From contig NZ_QSFA01000009.1 of the NCBI RefSeq assembly GCF_003467125.1, positions 1 to 64,000 of the forward strand: a stretch of DNA of 64,000 nucleotides, read 5' to 3'. Shown here piece after piece: positions 49,365 through 58,289 of this stretch. The position numbers and the translations under genes are program-made. A model generated the notes under the pieces. The model was not told the origin of the DNA and did not search any database. It saw nothing but the letters and a program-made list of their open reading frames with translations. Origin of the DNA: Megasphaera sp. AM44-1BH. Lineage in GTDB: Bacteria > Bacillota > Negativicutes > Veillonellales > Megasphaeraceae. Each line of letters begins with the position of its first letter. Position 1 is the stretch's first letter.

Positions 49365-51482
49365 CTATCGCTTCTTCACATCGGGCCGCTTGATTTTACG
49401 CCGGTATCTGCGCTTAGGCATATCACTGTCCTGCAGCTCTTTGGGCAGCGTATCGTCCTGGCTCATATCGGCCAGTTTCTGCCGCAATTGCCCCAGACGG
49501 TCCCGCAATTCCGCCGCCTTTTCGAATTCCAGATTCTTGGCGGCCTGCTTCATCTGCAGCGTTACGGTCTGAATGACCTTGTGGAGAGCCTCCCGGGTCA
49601 GCGGTTTATCCGTACTACTGCTGTACTCTTTCTGGTCCTCTGCTACTTTCGTCAGTTCAATCAGATTGACGACATCTTTTTTGACCGATTTAGGGATAAT
49701 ATGGTGTGCCTTATTATAGGCATCCTGTACTTTGCGGCGCCGTTTCGTTTCATCTATAGCGCGGGCCATGGAATCGGTAATCGTATCGGCATACATGATG
49801 ACCTTGCCATGGACATTACGGGCAGCCCGGCCCATGGTCTGGATAAGAGCCGTATCGGACCGCAGGAACCCTTCTTTGTCGGCATCGAGAATAGCTACCA
49901 GCGAAACTTCCGGCATATCCAGTCCTTCGCGCAGCAGGTTGATGCCGACCAGGACATCGAACACACCGGCCCGCAGGTCCCGGATGATATCGGCCCGTTC
50001 GATAGTGGCAATATCGGAGTGGAGATAGCGCACGAGGACTCCCATTTCTTTCAGATAGTCTGTCAGGTCCTCTGCCATCTTTTTCGTCAGCGTCGTGACC
50101 AGCACCCGTTCATGACGGTCACGGCGTTTGCGTATTTCTCCCAGGAGATCATCCATCTGCCCGGCAATAGGGCGGACTTCTACTTCCGGATCGAGCAGCC
50201 CTGTCGGCCGGATAATCTGCTGGGCCAGATTGGTCTGCACTTCCATTTCATAATCGCCCGGTGTGGCACTGACAAAAATAATCTGATTGATCCGTTCGGT
50301 AAATTCATCGAACGTCAGAGGCCGGTTATCCAGAGCCGATGGCAGACGGAATCCATATTCGATAAGAGACTGTTTGCGTGAACGGTCTCCAGCATACATG
50401 GCCCGCAGCTGCGGCAGCGTCACGTGTGATTCATCGACCATGATAAGAAAATCATCAGGGAAATAATCAAGCAGCGTATACGGTGCCTGACCGGCTTTAC
50501 GTCCCGCCAGATGACGGGAATAGTTTTCAATCCCTGAGCAATATCCCATTTCCTCCATCATTTCCATATCGTACCGGGTCCGCTGTTCCAGCCGCTGGGC
50601 TTCCAAGAGATGACCGCCATCTTTCAGCTCCCTGAGCCGTTCATCCAGCTCTTTCCGGATGGTTCCCAGGGCCCGTTCCATTTTATCCTTTGTCGTGACA
50701 TAATGACTGGCCGGATAAATCGCCACGTGTTTTCGTTCGGCAATGACTTCTCCGGTCAGCACATCCACTTCGGTCAGTCTGTCAATTTCATCACCGAACA
50801 TTTCAATGCGGATAACAGAATTATCGAACGCCGCTGGAAAGACTTCGATGGTATCACCATGAACGCGGAATGTTCCCCGTTCCAGGCTCACATCATTGCG
50901 CGTATACTGGATATCGACCAGCTTATGCAGGATTTCTTCCTGGGACTTTTCCTGACCGAGGCGCAGAGAAACGACGAGTTCGCTGTAATCTTCCGGGTCA
51001 CCCAGGCCATAGATGCAGGACACGGATGCAACGATAATGACGTCGCGCCGTTCAAAGAGGCTCATCGTAGCTGAATGGCGCAGTTTATCGATTTCATCGT
51101 TGATAGACGCATCTTTTTCAATATACGTATCGGTCGAAGCAATATACGCTTCCGGTTGATAGTAATCATAGTAACTGACAAAGTAAGCCACTTCGTTATC
51201 AGGGAAGAACGCCTTGAATTCACTGCAAAGCTGGGCAGCCAGGGTCTTGTTGTGGGCAATGACCAGCGTCGGTTTCTGCACGGCTTCAATGACCTTGGCC
51301 ATGGTGAACGTCTTGCCCGTCCCCGTGGCCCCGAGCAGGACCTGCGCCCACTGACCGGACTTTACCCCTTCAGCCAGTGATGCGATGGCTTCCGGCTGGT
51401 CTCCCATCGGTTCGTACGGCGCAACGACCCGGAACGGATGAGACGTATCATAATCTTTATTTAAATGCGATTGTATATCCAT
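49365..51482 (-). CDS. uvrB: Excinuclease ABC subunit B
   Basis: 705 residues. DNA damage-verifying helicase-like protein: Walker A GATGTGKTFT (near residue 43), YYDYYQPEAYI beta-hairpin, DESHVTLPQL box II, QTMGRAARN motif VI, and a C-terminal UVR domain that binds UvrC (about 630-665). A 40-residue basic extension follows. The ATG at 51482 has GAGGTC before it; the frame upstream (42 more codons) has no ribosome-binding site and is not protein-like. Confidence 0.97.
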   Translation of the reverse strand: MDIQSHLNKDYDTSHPFRVVAPYEPMGDQPEAIASLAEGVKSGQWAQVLLGATGTGKTFTMAKVIEAVQKPTLVIAHNKTLAAQLCSEFKAFFPDNEVAYFVSYYDYYQPEAYIASTDTYIEKDASINDEIDKLRHSATMSLFERRDVIIVASVSCIYGLGDPEDYSELVVSLRLGQEKSQEEILHKLVDIQYTRNDVSLERGTFRVHGDTIEVFPAAFDNSVIRIEMFGDEIDRLTEVDVLTGEVIAERKHVAIYPASHYVTTKDKMERALGTIRKELDERLRELKDGGHLLEAQRLEQRTRYDMEMMEEMGYCSGIENYSRHLAGRKAGQAPYTLLDYFPDDFLIMVDESHVTLPQLRAMYAGDRSRKQSLIEYGFRLPSALDNRPLTFDEFTERINQIIFVSATPGDYEMEVQTNLAQQIIRPTGLLDPEVEVRPIAGQMDDLLGEIRKRRDRHERVLVTTLTKKMAEDLTDYLKEMGVLVRYLHSDIATIERADIIRDLRAGVFDVLVGINLLREGLDMPEVSLVAILDADKEGFLRSDTALIQTMGRAARNVHGKVIMYADTITDSMARAIDETKRRRKVQDAYNKAHHIIPKSVKKDVVNLIELTKVAEDQKEYSSSTDKPLTREALHKVIQTVTLQMKQAAKNLEFEKAAELRDRLGQLRQKLADMSQDDTLPKELQDSDMPKRRYRRKIKRPDVKKR

Positions 51483-51562
51483 ATCAGACCTCGAATCAGA
51501 ACAAAGGAATAGCAATTTTCCGTTATCCCAGTATAGCATATTGGCGAACATATGTACAGAAA

Positions 51563-51592
51563 AAGGAGGCTGCACACCAGGACAGTCTCCTT
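51563..51592 (-). terminator. Terminator after the MATE gene
   Basis: Stem AAGGAG..CTG with CAG..CTCCTT (51563-51592, two mismatches) and T5 on the minus strand, between the exporter and uvrB. Confidence 0.75.
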
Positions 51593-51626
51593 GATGATAT
51601 GGGGGCAACCAATGCCGCCCATCTCT

Positions 51627-52976
51627 TTATGACCGTATCTGTTTTTTTATTTGTCGCACATTGTATACTAATGCCGCTGTCGTAACGATGAACGCCACTC
51701 CGTCACTGACGGCCCCTGCCAGCCAGATGCCATCCAGCCCCAGGAAGGAAGAAAACAGATAGACACAGGGAATGAGGAAAAATACCTGGCGGTTGATTGT
51801 AAAGAACAGGGAAAACAGCGGTTTGTTCACGGCCTGGAAATAATTTCCTGCTATGATGGAAGAACCGACGACGGGCGTCATCACCAGATATATGCGCATG
51901 GCTCTCGTCCCGACGCGGAGCAGGTCCGGTGAATCGTTAAAAATACGTATGATTTCCTGGGGAAACACCTCGGCGATGATAAATCCCAGAACGCTGACCC
52001 CCGTTGCCGCCAACAGAGCCAGCCGGAGTGTATGGAGGACGCGGTCGTACTTTCTGGCACCAAAATTGAATCCCAATATAGGCTGGGCTCCCATGCTGAT
52101 GCCGACAACGGGCATAAAAATGAGCATCATGAGCCGGTTGATGATGCCATAGGCAGCCACGGCCGTCACGCCTCCATAAAACTGGATTTTCACATTGAAC
52201 ACGACCATGACAGCCGTAGCGGCCAGCTGCATCATAAAGGGGGAACAACCTATTTTGACAATATCGAGTATACTATGCAGCCGGGGACGCAGATACTTCC
52301 ACTGCAGCTTCAGCACAGCCGGGCCCCAGATAAAATACCAGGCAACCCAGAGTGCCGCTACGGCCTGTGCCAGTACCGTTGCCAGCGCCGATCCGCTGAT
52401 TCCCCACTGGAAGGTGAACACAAATAAGTAATTCAGAATGACATTAATGATACCGGCGATAATCTGTGTCTCCAGCGCCGTCCTGGGATCTCCCTGGGCG
52501 CGGATGACATTATTGATGCCAAAGCCGATGTGCTGGAACACACTGCCCAGGAGAATGATGCTGATGAAATCATGGGCATAGGGCAGGACGGCCGGATCGA
52601 CGCCCATAAAATCGCGGAGCAGCGGATCGAGATACCACAGGAACACGCCTGTCGTTATGACCATGATGGCAAACATCAGGGTAAAAGCATTGCCCAGTAT
52701 GCCTTCTGCCCGGTCCGTCCGCCCCTGTCCCAGACGGATAGAAATGATATTGGCTGAACCGACACCGATGAGCATACCGAACGCCATGAGCAGAGTCTGG
52801 ACAGGAAAAGCTACGGTAACGGCCGTCAGTGCCAGCTCGCCAATGCCCTGACCGACGAAAATACTGTCTACTACATTGTACAGTGCCGTAATGACCGTAC
52901 CGGTAATAGCTGGGACAGAAAACTTCCAGAGCAGCCTGCTGACCGGCTGAGTCCCTAAAAATGATGCATCTCTCAT
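51627..52976 (-). CDS. MATE family efflux transporter
   Basis: 449 residues with about 12 membrane helices in two homologous halves; exports drugs or metabolites with Na+ or H+. N-terminal family blocks PVSRLLWKFSVPAITGTVITALYNVVDSIFVGQ and GELALTAVTVAFP, and MGAQPILGFNFGARKYDRV in the second half, are typical of the DinF/NorM-like group. AGGAG precedes the ATG. Single gene with its own terminator. Substrate unknown. Confidence 0.92.
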   Translation of the reverse strand: MRDASFLGTQPVSRLLWKFSVPAITGTVITALYNVVDSIFVGQGIGELALTAVTVAFPVQTLLMAFGMLIGVGSANIISIRLGQGRTDRAEGILGNAFTLMFAIMVITTGVFLWYLDPLLRDFMGVDPAVLPYAHDFISIILLGSVFQHIGFGINNVIRAQGDPRTALETQIIAGIINVILNYLFVFTFQWGISGSALATVLAQAVAALWVAWYFIWGPAVLKLQWKYLRPRLHSILDIVKIGCSPFMMQLAATAVMVVFNVKIQFYGGVTAVAAYGIINRLMMLIFMPVVGISMGAQPILGFNFGARKYDRVLHTLRLALLAATGVSVLGFIIAEVFPQEIIRIFNDSPDLLRVGTRAMRIYLVMTPVVGSSIIAGNYFQAVNKPLFSLFFTINRQVFFLIPCVYLFSSFLGLDGIWLAGAVSDGVAFIVTTAALVYNVRQIKKQIRS

Positions 52977-53067
52977 CTATCCTGATCTCCTAATCTGAAA
53001 TTCTCACTATATATTCTATAGTATATCACAGCCTTTGATACGGCTGCGACGATATATCCGGCAAAAA

Positions 53068-53107
53068 AACGGGAACTGCCATCACTTCTATGATGACAAT
53101 TCCCGTT
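53068..53107 (-). terminator. Terminator after tcdA
   Basis: Stem of 17 bases with two mismatches (53068-53085 with 53091-53107) and a T7 run on the minus strand. Confidence 0.85.
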
Positions 53108-53146
53108 CTATTCCAATAGGGTTACCCTGAATGTTTTTTCTCCTGC

Positions 53147-53947
53147 TCAGCGATTCAGTACGCCCGTTCCCGGTCCTTCCACGTTTGTATCGTCTTCAAT
53201 GCAATCTTTTACCAGGTCGTTGACAATGGTCCCGGCAATAATCAGCCCTGCCACCGATGGCACAAAGGAGATGCTGCCTGGCACGGAACGGCGGAAATCA
53301 CAGCTGTGAGAACTACCGGGCGGACAGATGCAGTTGGCACCACAGCCGCTCTGCCGGCGTTTCAATGGCTGTTCCTTCGAATAGACGACTTTTAATTTCT
53401 TTATATGACGTTTCTTCAATTCACGGCGCATAACACGGGCCAGAGGATCAACGCTGGTCTTGTAAATATCAGCTACTTCAAACTTCGTCGGGTCCAGCTT
53501 GTTACCGGCGCCCATGCAGCTGATAATGGGGATATGTCTCTTATCTGCTTCCACGACGAGGGCGATTTTACCGGTCATCGTATCAATAGCATCGACGATA
53601 TAATCGTAGTGCTGCTGGAAAAATTTGTCCGCTACATCAGGCATAAAAAATTCTTCTATCGTATCGACAACAGCCTGGGGATTGATATCCAGAATCCGCT
53701 GCTTCATCATTTCCGTCTTCTTTTTGCCCACCGTCTTCGATGTCGCATGAATCTGCCGGTTGATATTGGTCAGACAGACCAGGTCATTATCGACGAGGAC
53801 AAAATGACCGATACCGGACCGGGCCAGCCCTTCGGCCACATAGGAACCGACACCGCCAATCCCAAAAATAGCTACCGTCGTCTGTGCCAGCTTTTCCATG
53901 GCAGCATGGCCCAGCAATAATTCAGTTCTGGAAAAACGTCCCAACAT
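53147..53947 (-). CDS. tcdA: tRNA threonylcarbamoyladenosine dehydratase
   Basis: 266-residue E1-like (ThiF/MoeB) ATPase that converts t6A37 of tRNA to its cyclic form. ATP-binding GIGGVGSYVAEGLARSGIG near residue 30, DNDLVCLTNINRQ, and VDAIDTMTGKIAL. A cysteine-rich loop (CGANCICPPG) lies about residue 200. In other species it needs the CsdA-CsdE sulfur relay proteins; none is in this window. AAAGGA upstream of the ATG. Confidence 0.92.
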   Translation of the reverse strand: MLGRFSRTELLLGHAAMEKLAQTTVAIFGIGGVGSYVAEGLARSGIGHFVLVDNDLVCLTNINRQIHATSKTVGKKKTEMMKQRILDINPQAVVDTIEEFFMPDVADKFFQQHYDYIVDAIDTMTGKIALVVEADKRHIPIISCMGAGNKLDPTKFEVADIYKTSVDPLARVMRRELKKRHIKKLKVVYSKEQPLKRRQSGCGANCICPPGSSHSCDFRRSVPGSISFVPSVAGLIIAGTIVNDLVKDCIEDDTNVEGPGTGVLNR

Positions 53948-54079
53948 AATACCATGTTCCTTTCTATCTCTATAGTGACAGATAATTATAGCATACTTTT
54001 TTTCTAGTATCCAGTTCTAATTGGATATTCTGCCATACCTTATGAGCCACATATGATATTGTTTTAATAGACAACAGAT

Positions 54080-54200
54080 GAAAATGTCCCCACAATGATG
54101 TGACCCCAAAAAGTTAGACCTTGGTAACGAGATAGTTTTACTGTCTCGTTGCCGTTTTATGCTACCATCAAGCAAACCCTGTATGGGACAGGCCTTTTCA
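54080..54200. mobile_element. Remnants of insertion sequence ends
   Basis: GAAAATGTCCCC (54080-54091) resembles an IS21-type end, and TGACCCCAAAAAGTTAGAC (54101-54119) matches the terminal sequence of many IS3-family (IS150 group) elements. No transposase frame remains. The 415-base gap between tcdA and rpsD is otherwise empty apart from the rpsD terminator. Names are from memory of element ends and unverified. Confidence 0.45.
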
Positions 54201-54300
54201 CGGACCAACCGTCTCAATACTGTTGGCCTCCCTGCGGGAGTTCTATGTACAGCATCTACAGAAGCTTCTGGAACGATAAAACCTGATCTGGAATAAAAAA

Positions 54301-54327
54301 AACAGGAAATCCATAGGATTTCCTGTT
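54301..54327 (-). terminator. rpsD terminator
   Basis: Perfect 12-base-pair stem (54301-54312 with 54316-54327), 3-base loop, T6 on the minus strand. Confidence 0.92.
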
Positions 54328-54364
54328 TTCTGCATAGGTTGTTGTAATCCAGATATATTGTCTA

Positions 54365-54952
54365 TTATTTGGAGTACAATTCGACGATCAGTGTTTCGTT
54401 GATTTCGATTGGGAGTTCGTCACGTTCCGGCATGCGGGTAAGGGTACCAGCAAAGTTGTCGAAATCTTTGTCGATGTAAGCTACATCGAAAGTCTTGAGT
54501 TCCTGGAAGGACTTCTTGAACATTTCGTTCGAACGGGAAGATTCTTTCAGGGAAACGACGGAACCAACGTTTACGCGGGCGGACGGAATGTCGCAGCGTT
54601 TGCCATCGACGAGGATATGGCCATGGTTGACCATCTGACGTGCCTGGCGGATGGAATTAGCAAAACCGATACGATAAACGATGTTATCAAGACGGCATTC
54701 CAGCAGTTTCAGCATGTTTTCGCCAGTAACGCCTTCCATCTTCTTGGCTCTATCATAATACCGGACAAACTGACGTTCCAGCAGGTTGTAATATGCACGG
54801 AGCTTCTGTTTTTCCAGTAACTGTGTACCATATTCAGACATTTTCTTCTGACGCTGTTCTTTTTTGACGCGTTTTAATGCCTTAGGATGTCCGTACACAT
54901 TCAGTCCGAACCGGCGACATTCTTTAAAACGCGGGTCTCTCCTCGTTGCCAT
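54365..54952 (-). CDS. rpsD: 30S ribosomal protein S4
   Basis: 195 residues. Primary 16S rRNA binder and assembly initiator. S4 N-terminal region (ECRRFGLNVYGHPKALKRVKKEQR) and S4 RNA-binding domain (RLDNIVYRIGFANSIRQARQMVNHGHILVDGKR). It is not in the S10-spc-alpha operon but stands alone, as in Bacillus, and has its own strong promoter and terminator. The zinc-binding cysteines of the C+ form are missing (only one cysteine), so this is the C- form. Confidence 0.97.
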   Translation of the reverse strand: MATRRDPRFKECRRFGLNVYGHPKALKRVKKEQRQKKMSEYGTQLLEKQKLRAYYNLLERQFVRYYDRAKKMEGVTGENMLKLLECRLDNIVYRIGFANSIRQARQMVNHGHILVDGKRCDIPSARVNVGSVVSLKESSRSNEMFKKSFQELKTFDVAYIDKDFDNFAGTLTRMPERDELPIEINETLIVELYSK

Positions 54953-55009
54953 TTTCTACATCACCTCATAGTTTAAAATAAAATAGGCTGCACACAATGC
55001 AGTGATAAT

Positions 55010-55038
55010 ATTTTACCATGAAAGGCCGTTTCTGTCAA
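55010..55038 (-). promoter_or_regulatory. rpsD promoter
   Basis: TTGACA (55038-55033), a 17-base spacer and TAAAAT (55015-55010). Near consensus; starts an approximately 50-base leader that contains an IR (TGCATTGTGTGCA) near 54988-55000. A S4 autoregulatory leader is possible but not shown. Confidence 0.85.
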
Positions 55039-55044
55039 ATTCCA

Positions 55045-55617
55045 TTACAGCCGGATTTCTACTATCTGACCGTTGCGGATGGTCGCGCTCTTCCGGAACC
55101 GCTGCATATACTCGCGGGGCAAAAGGTCCGGTTCCTGCATGACCAGCAGCAGATTACGCATAAACTGGGCATGGCTGAAAACGACGATAAACGATTCGGG
55201 ACGGCCGCGCAGCCGGTCTATGGTCTGGTGGATACGCTGCAGGAGATGCTGATACGATTCGGCATCATCGCCATCTACGTAGTCCGGATCCAGATGACGC
55301 CAATAGGCAATGACCCGTGGGCGGCGCTGGGCCGATGTCGTGCCGGTACAGGTACGGGGTGACAGATAGACAAATTCATGGACGCAATCCCATGTTTCCA
55401 CGGGGACATCGGGATAGAGATGTATGAGCGGATCTGCCGTCTGCCGGGCTCTCAGGTACGGAGAGGTGACGATAAGCTGTGGTCTGGGTATAATGATACT
55501 GACGGCCCGGGCCTGCTCTTCCCCAAGCTGGGAGAGAGGGATGGTACGATGATCCCGGGTTGCTTCCCCTGCGTTGGCAGCACTTTCACCATGACGGACA
55601 AACCATATTTTTTTCAA
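55045..55617 (-). CDS. Histidine phosphatase superfamily protein
   Basis: 190 residues of the phosphoglycerate-mutase-like fold. The phosphohistidine motif is VRHGESAAN (H9), the second site is YLRARQTADPL, and the C-terminal FSHAQFMRN supplies the other histidine. TTG start behind GGAGGG. Broad small-phosphoester phosphatase; substrate unknown. The stop codon is only 7 bases from the rpsD -35. Confidence 0.88.
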   Translation of the reverse strand: MKKIWFVRHGESAANAGEATRDHRTIPLSQLGEEQARAVSIIIPRPQLIVTSPYLRARQTADPLIHLYPDVPVETWDCVHEFVYLSPRTCTGTTSAQRRPRVIAYWRHLDPDYVDGDDAESYQHLLQRIHQTIDRLRGRPESFIVVFSHAQFMRNLLLVMQEPDLLPREYMQRFRKSATIRNGQIVEIRL

Positions 55618-55637
55618 GCCCTTTCCCTCCTAAAAAA

Positions 55638-55663
55638 AGGAGCTGTCCCGTAAGACAGCCCCT
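55638..55663 (-). terminator. Terminator after desulfoferrodoxin
   Basis: 10-base stem with one mismatch (55638-55647 with 55654-55663) and a T7 run on the minus strand. Confidence 0.85.
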
Positions 55664-55713
55664 CTTGTCTTGTAATGCCGGAAGCTTTTGCCTCAGGCCT
55701 GTGCATTATGTGT

Positions 55714-56088
55714 CTAGATATCTGCTTTCCACAGGCCATGGAGGTTACAGTATGCATAGACCGTACCTGCATCCACAGCATGGAAATCCGCTTTGGGAGC
55801 TTCGCCCGGTTTCAGGTATTTGAACGTCAATTTGCCATCACATGCCAGGGCAATCCATTCGATATAGTGATTATCCAGCATAGGATGTTCAACCGAGCCT
55901 ACGGTCACTTGCAGCATGGCTCCTTCTTTGGCAACAGCCGGCGTATGTTTTTCTGCCGATGCATCTACCGTATTGGCCACGAGATGAGTCATGGGCTGGC
56001 CGCAACAAACAAGATTCTTGCCACCGCCGTTTTTGATGACGGCAATGATGTTGCCACACAATTCACATTTATAAAATTCTACTGCCAT
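55714..56088 (-). CDS. dfx: Desulfoferrodoxin (superoxide reductase)
   Basis: 124 residues with two iron sites. Centre I is a desulforedoxin domain (YKCELCGN and LVCCGQP, four cysteines); centre II is the catalytic Fe site: EKHTPAV, VEHPMLDNHYIEWI and YCNLHGLW supply four histidines and one cysteine. Reduces superoxide without making oxygen. The ATG at 56088 is chosen for AGGAGG with normal spacing; the ATG two codons earlier is too close. Single gene. Confidence 0.96.
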   Translation of the reverse strand: MAVEFYKCELCGNIIAVIKNGGGKNLVCCGQPMTHLVANTVDASAEKHTPAVAKEGAMLQVTVGSVEHPMLDNHYIEWIALACDGKLTFKYLKPGEAPKADFHAVDAGTVYAYCNLHGLWKADI

Positions 56089-56139
56089 GTTCATTCCTCC
56101 TTCTGGAAAAAAGCTTTGTTGACATGAAAAAATAAAATC

Positions 56140-56153
56140 ATACTATTAGTATA
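56140..56153 (-). promoter_or_regulatory. dfx promoter with palindromic element
   Basis: Extended -10 TGCTATACT on the minus strand (TATACT at 56153-56148) overlaps the perfect palindrome ATACTATTAGTAT (56140-56152), which spans -10 to +1. A repressor bound there would block transcription. Confidence 0.45.
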
Positions 56154-56225
56154 GCATATTCAGTTCCCTTTTGTCTCCTGTCATATAGAGGAATATCCAA
56201 AGTGCATCGAATTTTATATTCCAGA

Positions 56226-57392
56226 TTAGTACCAGCGTGTCATCGGCAGGTCGTTGTTCGTCCCCTTGGTAAAGAGCAGCTGATGAACATCGATATAGCC
56301 GATATAAAATGCTACAGCGCAGCCGCACAGGTACAGGTCCCACATGCGGACAAATTCAACACCCTTATCGGCAGCTACCTGGTCACGGACCTTCTGGAAA
56401 TTGTGATACCAGCAGCTGAGCGTACGATAATAATGACGGCGCAGGCTTTCGACATCGAGAATCTGGAAATCGCCATCATAAGCCAGTTTCAGGATTTCAT
56501 AGACTGTCGGCAGTGTGCCACCCGGGAAAATATACTTGCGCATCCAGGGATTGCTGTTTTTTTCATCACGGCCATCAATATAGTGAAGAAGGAATAATCC
56601 GCCTGGTTTCAAGATCTGATCGGCAATGGACATGTAGCGTTCGTACTGGGAACGCCCTACGTGTTCCAGCATGCCGACGCTGACCAGCCGGTCATACTTC
56701 ATTCCCTTTTTCGGCAGGTCACGGTAATCCATGAGTTCAATATGGACCTGTCCTTCCAGCCCCAGCTTTTTGATGCGTTCCTGGCCCATAGCCCATTGTT
56801 CGTGGCTCAGGGTGCACCCATAGCCGGTTACACCGTATTTCTTTGCTGCTTCGATGAGCAGGAAGCCCCAGCCGCAGCCGATATCGAGGAGGCTCATGCC
56901 TTTTTCCAGGTGGAGTTTGGATAAAATATAGTCCACTTTATTCCGCTGTGCCTGTTCCAACGTATCATCATCGTTTTTAAAATAAGCACAGGAATAACTC
57001 AGGGTCGGATCGAGCCAGAGTTTATAGAAATCATTTCCCAGATCATAATGAGAGCATACTTCTTCGCGCTGCGTCGTTTTGTCTTCCGACGGATACAGAA
57101 GGCTGTTGACGGCAGACCGGTCGAGAGAAAACTGGTCGATCTGTTTGAGGATGCATTTTAAGACGACAAACAAATCCCCTTCTACTTCGATATCGCCTCT
57201 CATGTAAGCTTCGCCCAGAGCCAGCGAGGTAGACGTAAGGAGTGCTTTTTTAGGGATATCCTTATGTACCAGTACGCGGAACAGGGGCTCCCCTGTCCCT
57301 ATGGTATAGGTATGTCCGTGAAGTACTACATCAAAACAATACTTATCAAACCGCTGCAGGTAATAAATGAGGAAATTATCCATAATATGCAT
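56226..57392 (-). CDS. cfa: Cyclopropane-fatty-acyl-phospholipid synthase
   Basis: 388 residues. Transfers a methylene from SAM to unsaturated acyl chains in membrane phospholipids. N-terminal lipid-binding part, then the SAM site LLDIGCGWGFLLIEAA (near 180), the family block SVGMLEHVGRSQYERYM and active-site cysteine/glutamate region. The ATG at 57392 has GGAAGG before it; the frame upstream overlaps the folD end. Starts 43 bases after folD, so likely same transcript. Confidence 0.94.
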   Translation of the reverse strand: MHIMDNFLIYYLQRFDKYCFDVVLHGHTYTIGTGEPLFRVLVHKDIPKKALLTSTSLALGEAYMRGDIEVEGDLFVVLKCILKQIDQFSLDRSAVNSLLYPSEDKTTQREEVCSHYDLGNDFYKLWLDPTLSYSCAYFKNDDDTLEQAQRNKVDYILSKLHLEKGMSLLDIGCGWGFLLIEAAKKYGVTGYGCTLSHEQWAMGQERIKKLGLEGQVHIELMDYRDLPKKGMKYDRLVSVGMLEHVGRSQYERYMSIADQILKPGGLFLLHYIDGRDEKNSNPWMRKYIFPGGTLPTVYEILKLAYDGDFQILDVESLRRHYYRTLSCWYHNFQKVRDQVAADKGVEFVRMWDLYLCGCAVAFYIGYIDVHQLLFTKGTNNDLPMTRWY

Positions 57393-57435
57393 GACTAAAC
57401 ACCTTCCATTCTCATCATAATTATTTATAATGAAC

Positions 57436-58275
57436 CTAGTCCGTCCATGCACCCCGGCAGACTACGTTTTCCAAAACCATCATAGTCGTAACGGCTCCTA
57501 CACCACCCGGCACGGGAGTCAGTGCCCCTGCTACCTGGGAGACGCCGGCAAAATCCACGTCCCCTACGGTTTTGCCATCGACGCGGTTAATCCCTACATC
57601 GATGACGACGGCCCCGGGTTTGACCATATCAGCCGTTATGAGCCCCGGCGCCCCGGCAGCACTGATCAGGACATCGGCCCGCCGTGCTGCGGCTTTCAGA
57701 TCATGGGTACGGGTATGGCAATGAGTAACGGTCGCATTGCGGTTCAGGCACAGCTGGGCCAGTGGTTTGCCGACGACATTGCTCCTGCCAATGATGACGA
57801 CATCTTTCCCCGTGAGTGAAATGTGATAATAATCCAGGATAGCCATGACAGCACGGGGCGTGCAGGGCACAAAACCGGACCTCCCGGAAAACAGACGGGC
57901 AATATTCGTATCAGTCAGGCCGTCTACATCTTTATCGGGACTGATACAGTTGATGATCCGTGTAGCGTTGAGGTGATGCGGCAGGGGCATCATCATGAGA
58001 ATACCAAAAATATATTTCTGCTCATTGAAATGCTCGAGCATGGAAATGATATCCCGTTCGCTTACCGATTCAGACAAGCGGTAAATTTCAGCAGAAAGAC
58101 CTACACTGCGGGATACGCGCTGCATAGAAGACGCATACATAGCCGACGGCTTGTCCTGACCGGCCAGTACGATGGCCAGTTCCGGCCGGATATGCTGTTC
58201 CTGGAAATCAAAAATCCGGCTTTCTACCCGCTCACGGTGAAAGGCCGCCACGGCCTTGCCATCTAACAATAACAC
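57436..58275 (-). CDS. folD: Bifunctional methylenetetrahydrofolate dehydrogenase/cyclohydrolase
   Basis: 279 residues. Oxidises 5,10-methylene-THF with NADP+ and hydrolyses methenyl-THF to 10-formyl-THF. YASSMQRVSRSVGLSAE region, GFVPCTPRAVMAIL, and the NADP site VVIIGRSNVVGKPLAQLCL, with the final block GAVTTMMVLENV. The usual catalytic Y/K pair region (MYASSMQ in place of YVxxK) is changed: a glutamine stands where lysine is expected. GTG start behind GGGGG. Confidence 0.9.
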   Translation of the reverse strand: MLLLDGKAVAAFHRERVESRIFDFQEQHIRPELAIVLAGQDKPSAMYASSMQRVSRSVGLSAEIYRLSESVSERDIISMLEHFNEQKYIFGILMMMPLPHHLNATRIINCISPDKDVDGLTDTNIARLFSGRSGFVPCTPRAVMAILDYYHISLTGKDVVIIGRSNVVGKPLAQLCLNRNATVTHCHTRTHDLKAAARRADVLISAAGAPGLITADMVKPGAVVIDVGINRVDGKTVGDVDFAGVSQVAGALTPVPGGVGAVTTMMVLENVVCRGAWTD

Positions 58276-58289
58276 AAAAATTCCCCCTT

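Noticed and set aside
49488..50381. 297-codon plus-strand open frame opposite uvrB
   Set aside because: Shadow of uvrB, no start signal.
54017..54217. 66-codon minus-strand frame near the IS scars
   Set aside because: No likeness to a transposase and no start signal; it spans both IS-end motifs.
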